From the NCBI GenBank assembly GCA_947629545.1, contig CANREE010000021.1, positions 1-35,312 of the forward strand: a DNA stretch of 35,312 bases, read 5' to 3'. Each line of letters opens with the position of its first letter. The first letter of the stretch is position 1. Below, one piece after another: positions 1 through 8,684 of this stretch. Source of the stretch: an uncultured Lachnospiraceae bacterium (lineage in GTDB: Bacteria; Bacillota; Clostridia; Lachnospirales; Lachnospiraceae). The notes beneath the pieces were generated by a model that had not been told where the DNA came from, ran no database searches, and worked only from the letters and a program-made list of their open reading frames with translations. A program made the position numbers and the translations under genes.

Positions 1-50
1 TTGTAGTTCGCAACTTCAAATACCGCAAACCCTTGATTTTACTGGACTTT

Positions 51-1592
51 TTAATCGACTGTTCGCATTGTCGGGAACAGCAAAACATCGCGAATGGCGG
101 GCGAATCGGTCAACAGCATCACCAGCCGGTCGATCCCGTACCCGATGCCTCCGGTAGGCGGCATCCCGATCTCCAGGGCATTGAGGAAGTCCTCGTCCGT
201 GTGGTTGGCCTCCTCGTCCCCCGCCGCGAACGCCGCTTCCTGAGCCGCGAAGCGGGCCCGCTGGTCGATCGGGTCGTTCAGCTCCGAGTAGGCGTTGCAC
301 ATCTCGCGGGCGTAGATGAACAGTTCGAACCGCTCCACCAGTTCCGGCTTATCCGGCTTTCTCTTGGTGAGCGGGCTGACCTCCACCGGATGGTCCATGA
401 TGAAAGTCGGCTGGATCAGATGCTCCTCCACAAACTCCTCGAAGAACAGGTTGATGATATCGCCGCGAACGTGGCGGGCCTCGTAGTGGACGCCCTTCTC
501 ATCCGCCAGCTTCTTCGCTTCCTCTGTGGTCTTAATCTCTTCAAAATCAATACCGGTGTATTTCTTAATGGCGTCGATCATGGTCAGCCGCTCGAACGGT
601 TTCCCGAGGTCGATCTCCACGCCGAAATAGGTGATCGTGGTCGTGCCGCAGACCTCACGGGCCACATGGCGGAACATATTCTCCGTCAGATCCATCATGC
701 CGTAATAATCCGTGTACGCCTGATAGAGCTCCATCATCGTAAATTCCGGGTTATGCCTCGTGTCCAGCCCCTCATTGCGGAACACCCGGCCGATCTCGTA
801 GACACGCTCCATGCCGCCTACGATCAGCCGCTTTAAGTACAGCTCCAGGGAAATGCGCAGCTTCACGTCCTCATCGAGCGCGTTGTAATGGGTCTCGAAC
901 GGCCGCGCCGCCGCGCCGCCGGCGTTGGCTACGAGCATCGGCGTTTCCACCTCCAGGAAACCCTGACCGTCCAGATAACGGCGGATGCTGCTGATGATCT
1001 TCGAACGCATGACGAAGGTCTTCTTCACATCCTCGTTCATGATCAGATCCACATACCGCTGGCGGTAGCGCATATCCGTATTGGTCAGGCCGTGGTATTT
1101 CTCCGGCAGAATCTGCAGGCTCTTGCTCAGCAGCGTCAGCGAAGTTGCGTGGATCGAGATCTCACCGGTCTTCGTCGTAAAGACGGTGCCTGTAACGCCG
1201 ATGATATCGCCGATATCCAGCTTCTTGAAATCTTTATAAGGCTCCTCGCCGATCGAATCCCGCGCCACGTAGCACTGGATGCTGCCCTTCAGATCCTGGA
1301 CATTGCAGAAAGACGCCTTGCCCATGATACGCCGCGACATCATGCGGCCCGCGACAGCAACCTCTTTGCCCTCCCAGGCTTCATAATCATCCTTAACGTC
1401 CGTGCTGTGGACGGTGACGTCGTATTTCGTGATCTGAAACGGATCGCGGCCCGCGGCCTGAAGTTCTGCAAGCTTGTCGCGGCGCACCTTCAGAAGCTGC
1501 CCCACGTCCTGCTGCGGCTGCTGTGTCTGGTTCTGCGGATTCTGGCGGTTCTGCGCCGGGTTCTGCTGTGTCTGTGTCTGCTGCTCTGCCAT
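51..1592 (-). CDS. lysS: Lysyl-tRNA synthetase, class II
   Basis: Charges tRNA-Lys with lysine in the cytoplasm. The 513-residue protein has an N-terminal OB-fold anticodon-binding domain (about residues 60-170) and a class II catalytic core. Motif 2 is visible as [20 protein letters not shown], and motif 3 near the C-terminus as [13 protein letters not shown]. Length is close to the usual figure of about 500. The first 28 residues are an odd Gln/Asn/Pro-rich tail, which bacterial LysRS generally lacks. The ATG follows AGAGGAG. The gene lies 20 bp after greA, and the two are probably co-transcribed from the greA promoter. No terminator is visible in the 50 bases left after its stop codon. Identification is secure. 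Confidence 0.97.
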   Translation of the reverse strand: MAEQQTQTQQNPAQNRQNPQNQTQQPQQDVGQLLKVRRDKLAELQAAGRDPFQITKYDVTVHSTDVKDDYEAWEGKEVAVAGRMMSRRIMGKASFCNVQDLKGSIQCYVARDSIGEEPYKDFKKLDIGDIIGVTGTVFTTKTGEISIHATSLTLLSKSLQILPEKYHGLTNTDMRYRQRYVDLIMNEDVKKTFVMRSKIISSIRRYLDGQGFLEVETPMLVANAGGAAARPFETHYNALDEDVKLRISLELYLKRLIVGGMERVYEIGRVFRNEGLDTRHNPEFTMMELYQAYTDYYGMMDLTENMFRHVAREVCGTTTITYFGVEIDLGKPFERLTMIDAIKKYTGIDFEEIKTTEEAKKLADEKGVHYEARHVRGDIINLFFEEFVEEHLIQPTFIMDHPVEVSPLTKRKPDKPELVERFELFIYAREMCNAYSELNDPIDQRARFAAQEAAFAAGDEEANHTDEDFLNALEIGMPPTGGIGYGIDRLVMLLTDSPAIRDVLLFPTMRTVD

Positions 1593-1612
1593 AACCGGTC
1601 ATTCTCCTCTTT

Positions 1613-2095
1613 CTACTGCGGCCTTGAAATTGCCAGCACCTTGTAGTCAAGCTGTCCCATGGACGTCTTAATGGTCGCGGTATCGCCGACCTTCTTTCCC
1701 AGAAGCGCCATACCGACGGCGGATTCATTGGAAATCTTATTCTCCAGACTGTTCGCCTCGATGGAACCGACGATGTGGAATTCAATGTCCTCGTCAAATT
1801 CCTCATCATGTACGAGTACCTTACAGCCGATACTGACCTTCTCCAGATCGATATCGTCCTCGACGATCACTTCTACGTTGTTCAGAAGATTCTCCAGTTT
1901 CTCAATGCGGAGTTCCGTATCCCTCTGTTCGTCCTTCGCTGCATCGTACTCTGCATTCTCTGACAGATCCCCCTGTTCTCTGGCCTCTTTTAACTTCTGG
2001 GCCACGTCTTTTCTTTTGACATCCTTCAGATACTGAAGCTCCGCCTCGTACCGCTTCAGTCCGTCGTAGGTCAAAATATTCTTCTTTTCTGCCAT
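1613..2095 (-). CDS. greA: Transcription elongation factor GreA
   Basis: Rescues backtracked RNA polymerase by stimulating transcript cleavage in the secondary channel. The 160 residues form an N-terminal coiled coil (about 1-75) with the acidic tip GDLSENAEYD, so Asp43 and Glu46 correspond to the catalytic tip acids of E. coli GreA, followed by a C-terminal FKBP-like domain. The start is placed at the ATG of MAEKKNILTY because AAGGAAGGGA stands just before it and the length then matches the family (about 158). The frame stays open 32 codons further upstream, but that stretch holds the promoter, so a longer protein is unlikely. It heads a greA-lysS unit. Confidence 0.96.
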   Translation of the reverse strand: MAEKKNILTYDGLKRYEAELQYLKDVKRKDVAQKLKEAREQGDLSENAEYDAAKDEQRDTELRIEKLENLLNNVEVIVEDDIDLEKVSIGCKVLVHDEEFDEDIEFHIVGSIEANSLENKISNESAVGMALLGKKVGDTATIKTSMGQLDYKVLAISRPQ

Positions 2096-2162
2096 GCTAC
2101 AGTTCCCTTCCTTGATTTTATTTCTTCGCAAAGAGCCCCTTCTGCCCTTTACATTACGCAGT

Positions 2163-2191
2163 ATTATATCCCAAGTACCGTGCATTGTCAA
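2163..2191 (-). promoter_or_regulatory. Consensus sigma-A promoter of greA-lysS
   Basis: TTGACA (2186-2191) and TATAAT (2163-2168) on the minus strand are separated by exactly 17 bases, a perfect match to the housekeeping consensus. The -35 box overlaps the stop codon of dusB. The start point would be near 2156, giving a leader of about 60 nt before greA. Confidence 0.9.
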
Positions 2192-3252
2192 GAATGGATT
2201 TTATCCCGGAAATCGCGGAGCAGATCTTCCAGTTCGCCATAGGATTTCACCTGATTTGCGGCATTTCTTAATTGGGAGGAATAAGGCAGACCCGCCGTGT
2301 ACCAGGCAATATGTCCGCGCATCTCGCGAACAGCCGCATATTCCCCGATGTCAGCCGACAGAAGCGCTGCATGACGCAGGATCATATCACAGATCTCCCC
2401 GCCGCCCGGCCGCGAAATCTCCTCTCCTGTTTCAAAATACCGCAGTATTTCCTGAAATATCCAGGGGTTCCCTCTGGCGCCGCGAGCGACCATCACGCCG
2501 TCACAGCCAGTCTCAGCAAGCATCCGCTCCGCGTCCCGGGCCGTGAAAACGTCCCCGTTGCCGATCACCGGGATCTTCACCGCCTCTTTCACGCGACGGA
2601 TCACCTCCCAGTCGGCTTTACCGGAATAGAACTGCTGTCTGGTCCGGGCATGGACCGCCACAGCAGCGGCGCCGCTGGCCTCTGCCATCTTGGCGAACTC
2701 TGCCGCGTCCGGGCCTGTTCCGTCGAAAGATGCGCGGAGCTTCACCGTCACCGGCCTGCAGACATGCCGTACAACCGCTTTTACGATTGCCTCGGCTTTC
2801 TTTCGGTCTTTCATCAAAGCTGAACCCTCGCCATTGTTCACGATCTTCGGCACCGGACAGCCCATGTTGATATCGATCCACGCATATGCGCCTTCCTGCG
2901 CGATGGCTGCAATCTCAGCCAGGATCTCAGGATCGGCACCAAACAGCTGCAAGGCGACCGGAACTTCACCACGGGTTATCCGCATGAGTCCCAGCGATTT
3001 ATCGGCGCCTTTCCATTCGCTCCCGGGACGTGACATGGTTTCATATCCGCCCCGGATAAATTTTCGGAACGCCTCCCTGTGGTAAAAAAGCGCCTTGGCG
3101 CTGACCATCTCCGTATAAACCGCCCCGCAGCCCTGTTCTTCGCAAAGCATACGGAACACCAGATCGGTCACGCCAGCCATCGGCCCCAAAAGCAGGTTAT
3201 TCTCCAATTCCACACTGCCGATCCGCAGCTTTCTTCCATGATCTGCCGCCAT
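2188..3252 (-). CDS. dusB: tRNA-dihydrouridine synthase, DusB type
   Basis: FMN- and NADPH-dependent reduction of uridine to dihydrouridine in the tRNA D-loop. The 354-residue protein has the TIM-barrel signature PMAGVTD (24-30), the catalytic loop DINMGCPVPK with Cys132 as likely proton donor, VHARTRQQ and IGNGDVFT, and the glycine-rich FMN phosphate site MVARGARGNPWIFQE. An ATG at 3252 behind AGAGGA is preferred; a GTG at 3315 in the same frame would add 21 residues unlike the family start. The stretch between about residues 70 and 97 is somewhat longer than in common DusB proteins. It follows the small gene at 3319-3666 closely, consistent with one operon. Confidence 0.94.
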   Translation of the reverse strand: MAADHGRKLRIGSVELENNLLLGPMAGVTDLVFRMLCEEQGCGAVYTEMVSAKALFYHREAFRKFIRGGYETMSRPGSEWKGADKSLGLMRITRGEVPVALQLFGADPEILAEIAAIAQEGAYAWIDINMGCPVPKIVNNGEGSALMKDRKKAEAIVKAVVRHVCRPVTVKLRASFDGTGPDAAEFAKMAEASGAAAVAVHARTRQQFYSGKADWEVIRRVKEAVKIPVIGNGDVFTARDAERMLAETGCDGVMVARGARGNPWIFQEILRYFETGEEISRPGGGEICDMILRHAALLSADIGEYAAVREMRGHIAWYTAGLPYSSQLRNAANQVKSYGELEDLLRDFRDKIHS

Positions 3253-3318
3253 CTGTCCTCTTCCCCGATAATATAAAAGATACCCCGGCCGGGAAAATCC
3301 CGTGCCGGAGTTCACCGC

Positions 3319-3666
3319 CTAGTCTTCTGATTTCTCGTTCTCCGGTGTCTTCCGCGTCAGAAAGAACACCCGGTAATAAAGTTCCAGCGATTCCAGCAGT
3401 TCCCGCTTCTCCCGCTGATACTGCCGGATCTTTAAGCCGCTTCCGATCTCATCATAATTAAAATCGTCGTCCGCCGCCATCACCTTAAACTCCAAATTGC
3501 CGTCCGCATCGTACTCCAGCGTCAGCACGCCGCCCACATCCTCCGTGAACAACACGCACATGACCTGAAGCTCTTCCTTTATACGCTCCGGCAGAGACGC
3601 AAACTGCCGGTTGAAATAATATTTCTCCTCGTAGGCGCTGGCGCCGCACAGGACCGTTTTCTCCAA
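3319..3666 (-). CDS. Small conserved protein (DUF6145-like), function unknown
   Basis: A 115-residue soluble protein that I connect, from memory of the motif VLCGASAYEEKYYFN and the stretch LFTEDVGGVLTLEYDADG, with a Lachnospiraceae family labelled DUF6145; this label needs a profile search. It has no signal peptide or membrane segment, and the C-terminal third is charged and probably helical. The start is placed at a TTG (3664-3666) because GGGGAGG sits 7-8 bases ahead. A GTG at 3711 in the same frame has its GGGAA directly against it with no spacer and is less likely. It lies between pfkA and dusB in the same direction. Confidence 0.75.
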   Translation of the reverse strand: MEKTVLCGASAYEEKYYFNRQFASLPERIKEELQVMCVLFTEDVGGVLTLEYDADGNLEFKVMAADDDFNYDEIGSGLKIRQYQREKRELLESLELYYRVFFLTRKTPENEKSED

Positions 3667-3752
3667 GATAAGCCTCCCCGCTTTCCGGTACTTGTGCCCG
3701 AACACATACACTTCCCGTCAATGCGGGACTACACGCGAAGCCGCTCCCAAAA

Positions 3753-4727
3753 TCAGCGGGTCAGCAGCTTACTGATCTCGTACTGATCCTCCGGCAGGTT
3801 CTTCTGCATCGCCAGAGCTTCCTGAATATCAAAATCTGTATATTCACCATTCTTATAGGCGATAACACGGTTGCTCGCGCCATTCGCCAGAAGTTCCACT
3901 GCCTTGGCTCCCATGATCGAGGCATAAACCCTGTCCTTACAGGTCGGGCCGCCGCCGCGCTGCATATAACCCAGGATCGTGGCCCTGGTCTCCATGCCGG
4001 TCGCCGCCTCAATCCGTCTTGCCATCGAGGTGGAATGCCCGATACCCTCGGCGTTGATAATGATGTGATGCTTCTTGCCGATCTTGCGGTTCTCGATGAT
4101 ATGGTTGATCAGGACCTGTTCATTGCCGTCGTATTTCTCAGGAAGCAGGATATCCTCGGCGCCGTTGGCAATACCGCACCACAAGGCGATATATCCGGCA
4201 TGACGACCCATGACCTCGATGATGCTGCAGCGCTCATGGGAAGTGGATGTATCGCGAACCTTGTCGATCGCTTCCATCGCAGTGTTTACTGCCGTATCGA
4301 AACCGATGGTATAGTCCGTGCATGCGATATCCAGATCGATCGTCCCAGGCACACCGATCGTATTGATGCCAAGGGCGGAAAGCTTTCCGGCGCCGCGATA
4401 GGAACCGTCGCCGCCGATCACCACGATACCGTCGATGCCATGCTTCTTACATATCTCCGCGCCTTTCCGCTGTCCTTCCGGCGTCATGAATTCCATACAG
4501 CGGGCCGTATAGAGAATGGTGCCGCCTTTATTGATGATCTCTGAGACCGAATTGGTCTTCATGTCGATAATCTCCTCGGCCAGCAGCCCCGCATATCCCC
4601 GCATAATACCCTTAACCTTCAGACCGCGGTTGATCGCCGTACGCACGACTGCCCGGATCGCCGCGTTCATGCCGGGAGCATCGCCCCCGCTGGTCAGGAC
4701 GCCGATCGTCTTCACTGTTTTCGCCAT
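3753..4727 (-). CDS. pfkA: ATP-dependent 6-phosphofructokinase
   Basis: Converts fructose 6-phosphate to fructose 1,6-bisphosphate, the committed step of glycolysis. At 324 residues it has the usual bacterial length. Visible sites are GVLTSGGDAPGMNAAIRA (9-26, ATP binding), GGDGSYRGA (105-113; the Gly-Asp-Gly-Ser form typical of ATP rather than pyrophosphate enzymes), PGTIDLD (127-133, catalytic Asp131) and MGRHAGYIA. E. coli-type enzymes have TIDND; here the Asn is Leu, a variant I believe is common in Lachnospiraceae. ATG follows AGGAGGATTAAGAT. It lies 60 bp downstream of dnaE. Confidence 0.97.
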   Translation of the reverse strand: MAKTVKTIGVLTSGGDAPGMNAAIRAVVRTAINRGLKVKGIMRGYAGLLAEEIIDMKTNSVSEIINKGGTILYTARCMEFMTPEGQRKGAEICKKHGIDGIVVIGGDGSYRGAGKLSALGINTIGVPGTIDLDIACTDYTIGFDTAVNTAMEAIDKVRDTSTSHERCSIIEVMGRHAGYIALWCGIANGAEDILLPEKYDGNEQVLINHIIENRKIGKKHHIIINAEGIGHSTSMARRIEAATGMETRATILGYMQRGGGPTCKDRVYASIMGAKAVELLANGASNRVIAYKNGEYTDFDIQEALAMQKNLPEDQYEISKLLTR

Positions 4728-4787
4728 ATCTTAATCCTCCTGTCATCCTCTATACTGAATGCCGCATCAAAAGCGGACAAGGTTATT

Positions 4788-7700
4788 CTAATTCATTTTC
4801 CCTGTACTTTCAATGTTTTTTTGCACGACTTTGACATTATTTTCACCAAGTATTTGGTAAAGATGCGAAAGGAGGTCATTATCACAGGCAACTCCCATAT
4901 TCGGCGGCAGAACCTTCCTCGCCCTTTCTTTCGCCAGATAAATCGTCACGCCGTCATGCCCATCGGACGTCTCCAGATACTTCATTACCTGAGGGAAAAA
5001 CGCGTCGTAGCTCGCCTTGTCCGTAAACTGCAGCCAGAGCTGCTTTGGAAGGCTGGCAAACGGAATCACTTTTTCACAGATGAGCTTACCCATTGGCTCA
5101 TCGCCGATCGAGGCGCGTCCGCTGATATAGACCTTTTCATCGTCTGCAAGGGCGTCGCGATATTTCTCATAATCTCGCGGAAAGACAAGAACTTCCACGC
5201 TCCCGACCAGATCCTCAAGCGTCACATACGCCATCATCTGGCCGTTTTTGGTGGGCTTGACTGACTTATTCGTGATCATGCCGCCGATCGTGACGCGGGC
5301 GCCATCGGAAACCGCCGCTTTCTCCGTCTCCTCATCCACCGCAAAATCCGTGGTAACTGCAGTCACATTGGCGCGCAGGCTTTTCTCATAGGCTTCCAGC
5401 GGATGTCCGCTGATATAAATCCCCAGCATTTCTTTCTCATAAGCCAGAAGTTCTTCTTTGGAATACTCCGCCACATCAGGAAATGTCACCTGAAAATGCC
5501 GTTTGTCGTCTTCCGCAGCAAAATCGAACAACGTCATCTGTCCTTCCATGACGCTCTTTTTTTCTTTATTCTTCTGTTCGAGTATATCCTCTGCCACCAT
5601 GCATTTCTGCCTGCGGTTCCCCGGCAGGGAATCAAGCGCCCCGGCCTTGATAAAACTCTCCAGCGTGCGCCGGTTAACTTCTTTATTGCTCATACGATCC
5701 ACAAAATCATCCATCGAGCGGAAGGCTCCGTTCGCCTTCCGTTCCGCCACGATGGCGTCCACGACAGACCGGCCGATGCTCTTGATCGCCGAAAGGCCAT
5801 AACGGATCGCTCCTCCGGATACAGTAAAACCGCTTTCTCCTTCGTTAATATCCGGCGGCAGGATCGCAATACCCATCTGACGACAGGTAAGAATATACTC
5901 GGATACTTTGTTCGTATTCTCCATAACGGACGTCATAAGGGCCGCAAAAAATTCTTTCGGATAATAATATTTCAGATATGCCGTCTGATAAGCCACCACC
6001 GCGTAACAGGCCGCGTGGGACTTATTAAATGCATAACTTGCGAAGCTGGTCATCTCGTCAAAAATCATGTTGGCTGTCTTCTCGTCAATACCGTTTCTGA
6101 TGCAGCCGGGAACGCCTTCTTCTTCATTCCCGTAGACGAAATTCCGGCGTTCCTTCTCCATTACCGACGCCTTCTTCTTCGACATCGCGCGGCGCACCAG
6201 GTCGCTTCTTCCCATCGTATAGCCGGCCAGGTCGCGCACGATCTGCATGACCTGCTCCTGATAGACGATACAGCCGTAGGTCGCACGCAGGATCGGCTCC
6301 AGCTGCGGACAGTCATAGACGACAGATTCCTTCTCATTCTTGCCCTTTAAGTACTTGGGGATAAATTCCATCGGGCCCGGCCGGTACAGCGCGATCCCGG
6401 CGATAATGTCCTCCAGCGATTCCGGCTTCAACTCTTTCATGAAGCTTCTCATACCGCTGCTCTCAAGCTGAAAGATCCCGTCGTCGCGTCCGCTGCCGAT
6501 CAGTTCCATCACCGCCTTATCGTCATAATCAATGGCGTTCATATCCAGCGTAACGCCATAATTTTTCTCGATCTGGCGGATCGCATCCCGGATCACGGTA
6601 AGCGTCCGAAGGCCCAAAAAGTCCATTTTCAGAAGTCCCAGTTCCTCCAATGTCGTCATCGTAAACTGGGTCGTCAAAGAACCGTCTGCAGCCCTTGAAA
6701 GAGGCACATAATTATCCACCGAAGTCCGGCTGATCACAACGCCTGCCGCATGCATCGAGGCATGCCGCGGGAGTCCCTCCAAACGCATCGACATGTCGAT
6801 CAGGTATTTTACCTGCTCATCGCCATTATAAGCGTTTCTCAGATCCGGACTGCTCTTTAACGCTTTCTCCAGCGTGATCCCCAGATCCCGCGGAACCATC
6901 TTGGCGACGGCGTCGCATTTATTATAAGGAATATCCAACGCGCGGCCCACATCGCGGATCACGCCGCGGGCGGCCAGAGTTCCGAACGTAATGATCTGCA
7001 CCACCTGATCCTTGCCGTATTTACGCACAACGTAATCTATGACCTCCTGACGGCGCTCAAAGCAGAAATCCACGTCAATATCAGGCATCGTCACACGCTC
7101 CGGATTCAGGAAGCGTTCAAACAGCAGATTATAACGGATCGGATCGATATCGGTAATCTCCAGACAGTACGCCACAATAGAACCTGCCGCCGAGCCGCGG
7201 CCCGGCCCGACGCTGATACCGTTTGATTTGGCAAAATGGATGAAATCCCATACGATCAGGAAATAGTCCACATAACCCATACTTTGGATGACCCCAAGTT
7301 CATAGTTCAGCCGTTCCCTCAGGGATCCGTCCGGATCCGACGGATAGCGTCTGGCCATTCCCTCATTGCAGAGATGGTTCAGGTAGGTCCAGGAATCATA
7401 GCCTTCCGGCACGGTAAAAAGCGGCAGCTTGGTAACGCCGAATTCTATCTCCACATTACATCGTTCGGCGATCTTACAGGTGTTGTCCAGCGCTTCCGGC
7501 GCATAGGAAAACAGGGTGCGCATCTCCTCCTCGGATTTGAGGTAATACTGTCCGCCCTCATAACGCATCCGGTTCTCATCCGTGACCTTCTTATTCGTCT
7601 GAATACACAGAAGGATATCGTGGGCCGCTGCATCGTCGGCATTAATATAATGGATATCGTTCGTCGCCACCAGCGGCACGCCGATCTCCCGGCTCAGCTT

Positions 7701-8273
7701 CACAAGCGCCTGGTTTACGGTCTTCTGCGCGGGAATCCCGTGATCCTGCAGCTCGAGGAAATAATTCCCTTTCCCGAAGATCTCCAGATAGCGGAGCGCC
7801 GCTTCCTTCCCCTGCGCGTACTGCCCGCGTTCCAGAAAACGCTGCACCTCGCCCGCCAGACAGGCGCTTAAGCAGATTATTCCCTCGTGGTACTGCCGAA
7901 GGATCTCATAATCCACCCGCGGTTTATAATAAAAACCGTCCACAAACCCTTTTGTGACGATCTTCATCAGATTCTGATAGCCCACGTTATTCTCCGCCAG
8001 AAGGATCAGATGATAGTAACGGTCCTCACCGCGCACACTCTCCCTGTCAAAGCGGGAGCCGGGCGCCACATAGACTTCACAACCCAAAACAGGCCGTATC
8101 CCGGCTGCCTTCGCCGCCTTATAGAAATCAATGACGCCGTACATCACGCCATGGTCTGTAATCGCAAGGCTGTCCATACCCAGTTCTTTCGCCTTCGCTA
8201 CCAGCTCTCCGATCTTGCAGGAACCGTCAAGAAGGCTGTATTCCGTATGGACGTGAAGATGTGTAAATGCCAC
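4788..8273 (-). CDS. dnaE: DNA polymerase III alpha subunit, DnaE type
   Basis: Replicative polymerase subunit of 1161 residues. It opens with a PHP domain (HLHVHTEYSLLDG, about 4-16), then a C-family polymerase core with GRGSAAGS and the catalytic aspartates Asp400 and Asp402 in PDIDVDFCF, matching Asp401/Asp403 of E. coli. A helix-hairpin-helix part and a C-terminal OB fold (VTIGGMITNKSVKPTKNGQM) follow. This is DnaE, not PolC: there is no inserted exonuclease. The start is put at a GTG (8271-8273) because GGAAATGAGGTGG lies just upstream and the protein then begins at the PHP motif; the open frame runs to 8384, across the preceding terminator hairpin, so the longer start is unlikely. Firmicutes normally also carry PolC elsewhere. 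Confidence 0.96.
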   Translation of the reverse strand: MAFTHLHVHTEYSLLDGSCKIGELVAKAKELGMDSLAITDHGVMYGVIDFYKAAKAAGIRPVLGCEVYVAPGSRFDRESVRGEDRYYHLILLAENNVGYQNLMKIVTKGFVDGFYYKPRVDYEILRQYHEGIICLSACLAGEVQRFLERGQYAQGKEAALRYLEIFGKGNYFLELQDHGIPAQKTVNQALVKLSREIGVPLVATNDIHYINADDAAAHDILLCIQTNKKVTDENRMRYEGGQYYLKSEEEMRTLFSYAPEALDNTCKIAERCNVEIEFGVTKLPLFTVPEGYDSWTYLNHLCNEGMARRYPSDPDGSLRERLNYELGVIQSMGYVDYFLIVWDFIHFAKSNGISVGPGRGSAAGSIVAYCLEITDIDPIRYNLLFERFLNPERVTMPDIDVDFCFERRQEVIDYVVRKYGKDQVVQIITFGTLAARGVIRDVGRALDIPYNKCDAVAKMVPRDLGITLEKALKSSPDLRNAYNGDEQVKYLIDMSMRLEGLPRHASMHAAGVVISRTSVDNYVPLSRAADGSLTTQFTMTTLEELGLLKMDFLGLRTLTVIRDAIRQIEKNYGVTLDMNAIDYDDKAVMELIGSGRDDGIFQLESSGMRSFMKELKPESLEDIIAGIALYRPGPMEFIPKYLKGKNEKESVVYDCPQLEPILRATYGCIVYQEQVMQIVRDLAGYTMGRSDLVRRAMSKKKASVMEKERRNFVYGNEEEGVPGCIRNGIDEKTANMIFDEMTSFASYAFNKSHAACYAVVAYQTAYLKYYYPKEFFAALMTSVMENTNKVSEYILTCRQMGIAILPPDINEGESGFTVSGGAIRYGLSAIKSIGRSVVDAIVAERKANGAFRSMDDFVDRMSNKEVNRRTLESFIKAGALDSLPGNRRQKCMVAEDILEQKNKEKKSVMEGQMTLFDFAAEDDKRHFQVTFPDVAEYSKEELLAYEKEMLGIYISGHPLEAYEKSLRANVTAVTTDFAVDEETEKAAVSDGARVTIGGMITNKSVKPTKNGQMMAYVTLEDLVGSVEVLVFPRDYEKYRDALADDEKVYISGRASIGDEPMGKLICEKVIPFASLPKQLWLQFTDKASYDAFFPQVMKYLETSDGHDGVTIYLAKERARKVLPPNMGVACDNDLLSHLYQILGENNVKVVQKNIESTGKMN

Positions 8274-8340
8274 GCTCGCCACCTCATTTCCGCTGAACTT
8301 CTGACACCGTCTCCGATATCGCCGCTTCCGTATATGTCTG

Positions 8341-8387
8341 AAAAAAACTTGCAGTCCGGCCGCAATGCGAATCCCAAACTGCAAGTT
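8341..8387 (-). terminator. Intrinsic terminator after the crh-like gene
   Basis: Minus-strand transcript forms a 10-bp perfect stem (8378-8387 with 8346-8355; arm AACTTGCAGT) with a 22-base loop, followed by seven U residues (8341-8347). It ends the uvrC-to-crh-like unit 30 bases after the last stop codon and separates it from dnaE. Confidence 0.8.
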
Positions 8388-8416
8388 CTATACACTTCCC
8401 ACACTGCCTGCAGCTG

Positions 8417-8671
8417 TCAGCCTTCGGTCAGATATTTCTCAATACCGGCCAGCGCCACATCCTCATCTGCCCCGTCTGCCGTCACTACGATCTTCTCGCC
8501 CGGCAGCAGTCCCAGCGTCATCATACCCATGATGCTCTTGGCGTTCACACGTTTAGACTCGCACTCCACATAAATACTGCTTAGGTACTGACTGGCCACC
8601 TGTACCAGCATGGCCACCGGGCGGGCTTCCAAACCCGGATCCAGTTCGATCGTGATAGATTTTTTCTGCAT
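8417..8671 (-). CDS. crh: HPr-like protein with Glu15 and Ser46 (Crh-like)
   Basis: An 84-residue HPr-fold protein. In HPr the loop GLHARP carries His15, phosphorylated by Enzyme I; here it reads GLEARP with Glu at exactly position 15, so phosphotransfer to sugar permeases is not possible. Ser46 (NAKSIMGMM), the target of HPr kinase, is kept at its exact position, with the hydrophobic patch Ile47/Met48/Met51 around it. That pattern is the one of Crh of Bacillus (Gln15, Ser46), a regulatory HPr paralogue, and the gene stands next to whiA as crh does in Bacillus. The inferred role is regulation after Ser46 phosphorylation by HprK, encoded four genes upstream. SD GAGGAGG overlaps the whiA stop. 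The gene symbol is by analogy only. Confidence 0.85.
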   Translation of the reverse strand: MQKKSITIELDPGLEARPVAMLVQVASQYLSSIYVECESKRVNAKSIMGMMTLGLLPGEKIVVTADGADEDVALAGIEKYLTEG

Positions 8672-8684
8672 AACTTCTTCCTCC

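Noticed and set aside
8274-8384. Longer DnaE N-terminus
   Set aside because: The extra codons run across the terminator of the preceding unit, and the family starts at the PHP motif, where a GTG with a good ribosome site exists.
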